Assembly: GCF_005222835.1 (NCBI RefSeq)
Contig: NZ_STGA01000029.1
Span: forward strand, 372,001-436,000
From: Rhizobium sp. FKY42
Lineage (GTDB): Bacteria > Pseudomonadota > Alphaproteobacteria > Rhizobiales > Rhizobiaceae
Length of the DNA stretch: 64,000 nucleotides
Reading direction: 5' to 3'
In this document: in pieces, positions 60,046 through 64,000 of the stretch
How the letters are laid out: every line of letters begins with the position of its first letter
Position numbering within the stretch: position 1 is the stretch's first letter
Made by a program: the position numbers and the translations under genes
The notes under the pieces: generated by a model
Database searches by the model: none
Seen by the model: the letters and a program-made list of their open reading frames with translations, nothing else
What the model was told of the DNA's origin: nothing

Positions 60046-61590
60046 TCACTCGGCGGGACATGCCTCTGCCGGGAGCGAGCGACCGGAGACGATACGGGTC
60101 ATCGGGGCGACCGCCAGCTTGTCGCGCCCTCCGGCCTTGGCCTCGTACATGGCCGCATCGGCGCATGCGAGAAGCTCCTCGGGCGTTGTTCCGTCTTTCG
60201 GGAAGAAGGCCACGCCCATGCTGGATGTAGCATGAATGCTGTGGCCCTCGAATTCGATAGGCGCCGCCATCAACCGGCGGATATCATCCAGGCGACGCAG
60301 GACATGCGCCTCATCCTGCATCGGATTGCTGAAGACGATGGCGAATTCATCGCCGCCCAGGCGCACGGCAAGGTCCGTCGAGCGGATGGATTCGATCAGC
60401 CGGTGCGAAATCACTTTCAGGACCTCGTCGCCCACGGCATGGCCGAGCCCGTCATTGATCTGCTTGAAATTATCGAGGTCGATATAGGCGACCGTGATCT
60501 TGCGGCTTTCGCGCGCAGCCTGGGCAAGCGCCCGGCTGAACTGCGGCCAGAAGAGAGCGCGATTCGGGAGGCCGGTCAGCGGATCGTGATGGGCCATATA
60601 GCGAATTTTCTGCTCGTTGCGCGCCCGCTCAATGGCGATGCCCGCCAGATCGGAGGCAAGGCTCGTCATTCTGAGTTCCGCCTCGCTCGGCTCGCGCACG
60701 GTTTCCGAATAGAGCGCCAAGGTGCCGAGCACCGTTCCATCAGCCGCCAGCAGCGGCGTGGACCAACAGGAGCGGAGATTGAAGGCCCCGGCGATCTCCT
60801 TGAAATCATCCCACAGGGGATCGCTCTGAATATCGCGCACCATCACCGCCGCTCGGCGCCAGGCTGCGGTTCCGCAAGAGCCCACTTTCGGGCCAATCTG
60901 CACACCATCGATGATCCGTACATAGGCATCCGGCAGGCTGGGAGCCGCACCATGCCTCAGGCAAGCAGCCTCTTCCTCGAAAAGAAGAATGGAGGCGTAG
61001 ATGCCGGTCAAAGGTTGCTGCACCATCAGACAGATACGATCGAGAATGTCGCGCAGCGGCTTTCCGCGCGCAACCATTTCCAGCGCCTGCGCATAGGCTT
61101 GCCTGATCTCTTCGTGCTGCTTGCGTTCGGTTATATCGCGGGACATCACCATCAGGCCCACCACCTGGCCATCATCGCCTCGCAAAGGGGTGCGCGTCAT
61201 GAGAAGCCAGGTCTTGCGACCATCCGGCCCCTCCACCACCTCTTCGCGCTCGTCCACCATGCCAAGCGCCATCAACTGCTGCTCCAGCAGGAAACGCGCC
61301 TCAACCTCCTCGCTGTAAATATTATCGGGCGTGAGGGTGAGCGGCGCACCGTGACGGATGCGCGCCATGGCCGCCGAATTGGCAAAGACCAGCCGGCCCA
61401 GACGATCCGTCATGTAGACTTCTTCGGAAAACTGATCCAGCAGCGCGCGGGCATCGAGCGTCTGGATGACGGTCGAGTGACCGTCCTCTGCGGAAAACAA
61501 AGTCGAAATCCGGATCAGGCGCTGGCGCAAATCCTGGAGCGAATCATCCGGCAACAGTGAGGAACCGCCGCCAGCCATAGCATCTGTCAT
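60046..61590 (-). CDS. PAS-GAF-GGDEF diguanylate cyclase
   Basis: A 514-residue cytosolic protein starting MTDAMAGGGSS with GGGGAGAG upstream of ATG 61590. A PAS domain (LLDQFSEEVYMTDRLGRLVFAN, about 30-150) is followed by a GAF domain (about 170-320, with SCGTAAWRRAAVMVRDI) and a GGDEF domain (about 350-500) with LGGDEFAIVF at its active site. It should form c-di-GMP. The input (light, redox or small molecule) is unknown. There is no EAL domain. It converges with bioB. Confidence 0.9.
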   Translation of the reverse strand: MTDAMAGGGSSLLPDDSLQDLRQRLIRISTLFSAEDGHSTVIQTLDARALLDQFSEEVYMTDRLGRLVFANSAAMARIRHGAPLTLTPDNIYSEEVEARFLLEQQLMALGMVDEREEVVEGPDGRKTWLLMTRTPLRGDDGQVVGLMVMSRDITERKQHEEIRQAYAQALEMVARGKPLRDILDRICLMVQQPLTGIYASILLFEEEAACLRHGAAPSLPDAYVRIIDGVQIGPKVGSCGTAAWRRAAVMVRDIQSDPLWDDFKEIAGAFNLRSCWSTPLLAADGTVLGTLALYSETVREPSEAELRMTSLASDLAGIAIERARNEQKIRYMAHHDPLTGLPNRALFWPQFSRALAQAARESRKITVAYIDLDNFKQINDGLGHAVGDEVLKVISHRLIESIRSTDLAVRLGGDEFAIVFSNPMQDEAHVLRRLDDIRRLMAAPIEFEGHSIHATSSMGVAFFPKDGTTPEELLACADAAMYEAKAGGRDKLAVAPMTRIVSGRSLPAEACPAE

Positions 61591-61831
61591 AAGCAATCTC
61601 TCCCCGCGCACATTCGACACATCCGGGCTCTGCCACTGTCCCGCCGCTGGCAGAGATAACTCCCGAACTATGCACGCGTAGGCGCAACGGTGTGAATAAT
61701 GGGGCACAATCCCTTACCCTTACTTAACTTGCACAGCACAAAGTGAAACGTTTTTCACGCAAGCCAAGCCGGGGTGAATCCGGTGCTTCAATCCGATACA
61801 CTGGCGGATGCCAAACAGTGAGCGCATCAGG

Positions 61832-63217
61832 ATGAACTTAATTAAGTCTTTGTCACGTCGAGACTTTTTCATGCTCACCGGGGCAGCAGCGGCCGCGTCG
61901 ATTCGGCCCGACAGCCCCCTTGCCGCATCACGCCAGGAACCACAGGCGGATCTCCGCGGCTCCATCGACCCGGGACGCTTTGGTCTGGTAGCGGACGCTT
62001 CCAAAGCCAATACCGCCTATCTTGCCGATCTCATGCGCAAGGCAGCGGCTCGCGACATGCCGGTCTTCCTGCCGCCTGGCACCTATCCCCTGTCACAGTT
62101 CGATCTTCCGGAGAACACCCGCCTGACCGGCATTGCCGGTGCCAGCCGTATCGCCTTCACCGGCGGCAGTCATTTTCTGCGCGCGCGCGGACTGAAGCGT
62201 CTCAGCCTGTCCGGCCTTGTCATCGATGGTGCCAACCTGCCGCTTGGCGCCGAGGCGAAGGCCCTGTTTTCCGCGCAGTCAGTCAACGAGCTGACGATTG
62301 AGGATTGCGAGTTTACCGGATCTCGCCTGAGCGGCCTTCATCTGGAGGGATGCCGCGCCACGCTTCGTCGCAACCGGATCGGAAACGTGGCTGAATACGG
62401 TGTTTTGGCAGTCGATGGCATCAACAGTGCCGTGACGGACAACGAGGTGGCGAACTGTGGCAATGGCGGCATTCTGGTTCACCGCACGGTCAAAGGGTCC
62501 GACAGAACAATGGTGACCGGCAACCGCATTTCGCGCACACGAGCCGATTATGGCGGCACCGGCCCCTTTGGCAATGCGATCAACCTCTATCGTGCCGATG
62601 ATGCGCTCGTCAGCGGCAACCACATTGCAGACAGCGCCTTCACCGCCATTCGCGCCAATGCCGCCTCCAATGTGCAGATCACCAATAACCAATGCCTGAA
62701 TTCCGGCGAGACGGCCATCTATTCCGAATTCGGCTTCCAAGGGGCATTGGTGAGCGGCAATCTGGTGGATGGCGGGGCGAACGGCATTTCCGTCGTGAAC
62801 TTCGATTCCGGCGGTAGGCTGGGCGTGATTTCTAACAACATCGTGCGCAATATCCGCGACAGCGGCCCTTACGTGCATGACAGCGTCGGCTTCGGCTATG
62901 GCATTGCGGCGGAGGCGGACGCCGCGATTTCCGCGAATGTGGTGGAGCGCGTGGCGCGCTTCGGCCTTCTGGCCGGCTGGGGGCCCTATCTTCGCAATGT
63001 GCTGGTGACCGGCAATATCATCCGTGAAGCGCAGACAGGCATGGCTGTCTCCGTGGTTGAAGAGGCCGGGCAAGTCACCATCGCCAACAACATCTTCGAA
63101 CGCACGCCAAAGGGTGCGATCATTGGCTATCGCTGGCATGATGCCGCGACGGCAGATCTTGTCTTCGGCAGCAGCGCCTACAAACATCTGACCATCGCGG
63201 ATAACCGCAGCCGTTGA
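61832..63217 (+). CDS. Tat-exported beta-helix repeat protein (TIGR03808-like)
   Basis: A 461-residue protein with the Tat signal MNLIKSLSRRDFFMLTGAAAAAS. The mature part is a right-handed beta-helix with NxxxN and G-N-x-I-type turns (LTIEDCEFTGSRLSGLHLEG, TVTGNRIS-like, GNAINLYRADDALVSGN, NVQITNNQCLNSG). It matches the pectate-lyase-like Tat family of rhizobia described as TIGR03808. No catalytic residues are known. The start could also be ATG 61808, eight codons upstream. It lies before a GST gene. Confidence 0.85.
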   Translation: MNLIKSLSRRDFFMLTGAAAAASIRPDSPLAASRQEPQADLRGSIDPGRFGLVADASKANTAYLADLMRKAAARDMPVFLPPGTYPLSQFDLPENTRLTGIAGASRIAFTGGSHFLRARGLKRLSLSGLVIDGANLPLGAEAKALFSAQSVNELTIEDCEFTGSRLSGLHLEGCRATLRRNRIGNVAEYGVLAVDGINSAVTDNEVANCGNGGILVHRTVKGSDRTMVTGNRISRTRADYGGTGPFGNAINLYRADDALVSGNHIADSAFTAIRANAASNVQITNNQCLNSGETAIYSEFGFQGALVSGNLVDGGANGISVVNFDSGGRLGVISNNIVRNIRDSGPYVHDSVGFGYGIAAEADAAISANVVERVARFGLLAGWGPYLRNVLVTGNIIREAQTGMAVSVVEEAGQVTIANNIFERTPKGAIIGYRWHDAATADLVFGSSAYKHLTIADNRSR

Positions 63218-63315
63218 TCAAAAACATTCATGGCCAGTTCACGCGGACGGATCTTTCCTCCTGCCCCTGCCCTCCCTACTGTTCCGTCACCACGATCAGA
63301 AGGGACTGACAGACC

Positions 63316-63981
63316 ATGGTAAAACTTTACGGTGCCTATCGCTCACGAGCCACGCGGCCGCTCTGGCTTCTGGCGGAAATGGGTATTCCGTTCGAGCATG
63401 TTCCGGTGGTGCAGGCGAAGCGCCTTGAAAACCCGCTTGCCCCCGATGCGCCGATCAATACGCAATCCGCAGCCTTTCTCGCGGTGAACCCGATGGGCAC
63501 CATTCCCTCCATGGACGACGATGGGGTCAAGGTTCATGAATCGCTTGCCATTACCCTCTATCTCGCCAAGAAATACGGTGGCGAACTTGGCCCGCGCGAT
63601 CTGGCGGAAGATGCGGCGATGATGCAATGGTCGCTGTTCGTTGCAACGGAAGTGGAAGCGACAGCCCTGAAAATCTCTTTCGCTTCGCTCTCTGAACAGA
63701 CCGATGAGGTGAAGGCCGCGATCGAAGCATCGGCCAAAGCCTTGATCCGTTCTTTCGACGTGCTGGAAAAGCACCTGAAAGCCAAGACCTGGATGGTGGG
63801 CGATCGCTTTACCGTGGCAGACATCAACGTGGCGGAAATCGTGCGCTATGCCCAGTCTTACGCGCCACTCTTCGATGCCCGTCCGGCGCTGAAAGGCTGG
63901 CTGGAGCGGGCGCAGGCCCGCCCCGCCTTCAAGCAGATGTGGGAGAAGCGGCTGGCGGAACCTGCATCCGGGCCAGTCTGA
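63316..63981 (+). CDS. Glutathione S-transferase
   Basis: A 221-residue enzyme. The N-terminal thioredoxin fold reads MVKLYGAYRSRATRPLWLLAEMG, where Ser/Tyr near residues 8-10 activate glutathione, NPMGTIPSMDDDG (cis-Pro) and VHESLAITLYLAKKYG (the E-S pair binding glutathione). The C-terminal helical domain is complete (VGDRFTVADINVAEIV). It conjugates electrophiles to glutathione or reduces disulfides. AAGGGA is about 11 bases upstream. The end of the gene is inside the window. Confidence 0.92.
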   Translation: MVKLYGAYRSRATRPLWLLAEMGIPFEHVPVVQAKRLENPLAPDAPINTQSAAFLAVNPMGTIPSMDDDGVKVHESLAITLYLAKKYGGELGPRDLAEDAAMMQWSLFVATEVEATALKISFASLSEQTDEVKAAIEASAKALIRSFDVLEKHLKAKTWMVGDRFTVADINVAEIVRYAQSYAPLFDARPALKGWLERAQARPAFKQMWEKRLAEPASGPV

Positions 63982-64000
63982 ACTGCTCGCGGCCGGAAGG

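Noticed and set aside
1..64000. CRISPR arrays, rRNA and tRNA genes, intact transposase genes, plasmid or phage replication origins
   Set aside because: I looked for regularly spaced repeats, clover-leaf ends and transposase motifs (DDE, RNase H-like) and saw none. A dedicated scan (tRNAscan, CRISPR finder) was not possible.

Overview
ORGANISM. The window reads as a chromosome segment of an alphaproteobacterium of the family Rhizobiaceae (Agrobacterium/Allorhizobium/Rhizobium group). The pointers are high GC with dense coding, a DmeR-DmeF Co/Ni efflux pair, a TIGR03808-type Tat-exported beta-helix protein, RIME-like intergenic palindromes, and bioB preceded by exact BioR boxes (TTATCTATAA). 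This is inferred from gene content only; no rRNA or tRNA gene was seen. LAYOUT. 1-7.4 kb: end of a VOC/CatE-like gene, AI-2E-type permease, DUF930 protein, S9 oligopeptidase, then an AT-rich island (4.2-5.3 kb) with a DNA methyltransferase and a winged-helix protein, then a PepSY membrane protein and a small Cys/His-containing membrane protein. 7.4-14 kb: two very large paralogous proteins (988 and 1047 aa) in tandem, possibly HrpK-like. 14.3-18.3 kb: diguanylate cyclase, small terminator-backed gene, dmeRF, MerR regulator. 18.5-24.6 kb: GNAT, two cytochromes c, sodB, secreted small protein, a decayed GDPD fragment, branched-chain aminotransferase, aldo/keto reductase. 24.6-28.2 kb: accessory region with two toxin-antitoxin modules (YefM-YoeB and Xre-RES) and gene scars (MarR and DUF899 both cut at one junction, and a truncated VOC gene). 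28-34.2 kb: NikABCDE/Opp-type ABC importer with a fused double ATPase plus an MFS transporter. 34.3-38 kb: HNH protein, PhnA-like protein, and a three-gene operon of stand-alone adenylation enzyme, carrier protein and GNAT-like transferase. 38.1-40 kb: a 1.8-kb cassette (RTX protein plus an unknown protein) bounded by a perfect 29-bp direct repeat that copies the 3' end of the neighbouring HerA-like ATPase gene. 40-49 kb: HerA-like ATPase, YihY, DUF2267-like protein, DD-carboxypeptidase with SPOR domain, Ser/Thr dehydratase, two L,D-transpeptidases, alpha/beta hydrolase. 49-57 kb: chemoreceptor, ATP-dependent DNA ligase with its MBL exonuclease separated by RIME-like repeats, drug-efflux MFS with divergent MarR, GNAT. 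57-64 kb: MarR plus hydrolase under a strong palindrome, bioB, PAS-GAF-GGDEF protein, Tat beta-helix protein, GST. HOW IT WORKS TOGETHER. Most of the window is ordinary core metabolism, cell-wall and stress functions. The accessory parts worth attention are the cassette at 38.1-40 kb and the Dlt-like carrier-protein operon beside it, the giant paralogue pair, the AT-rich methyltransferase island, and the toxin-antitoxin/scar region at 24.6-28.1 kb.
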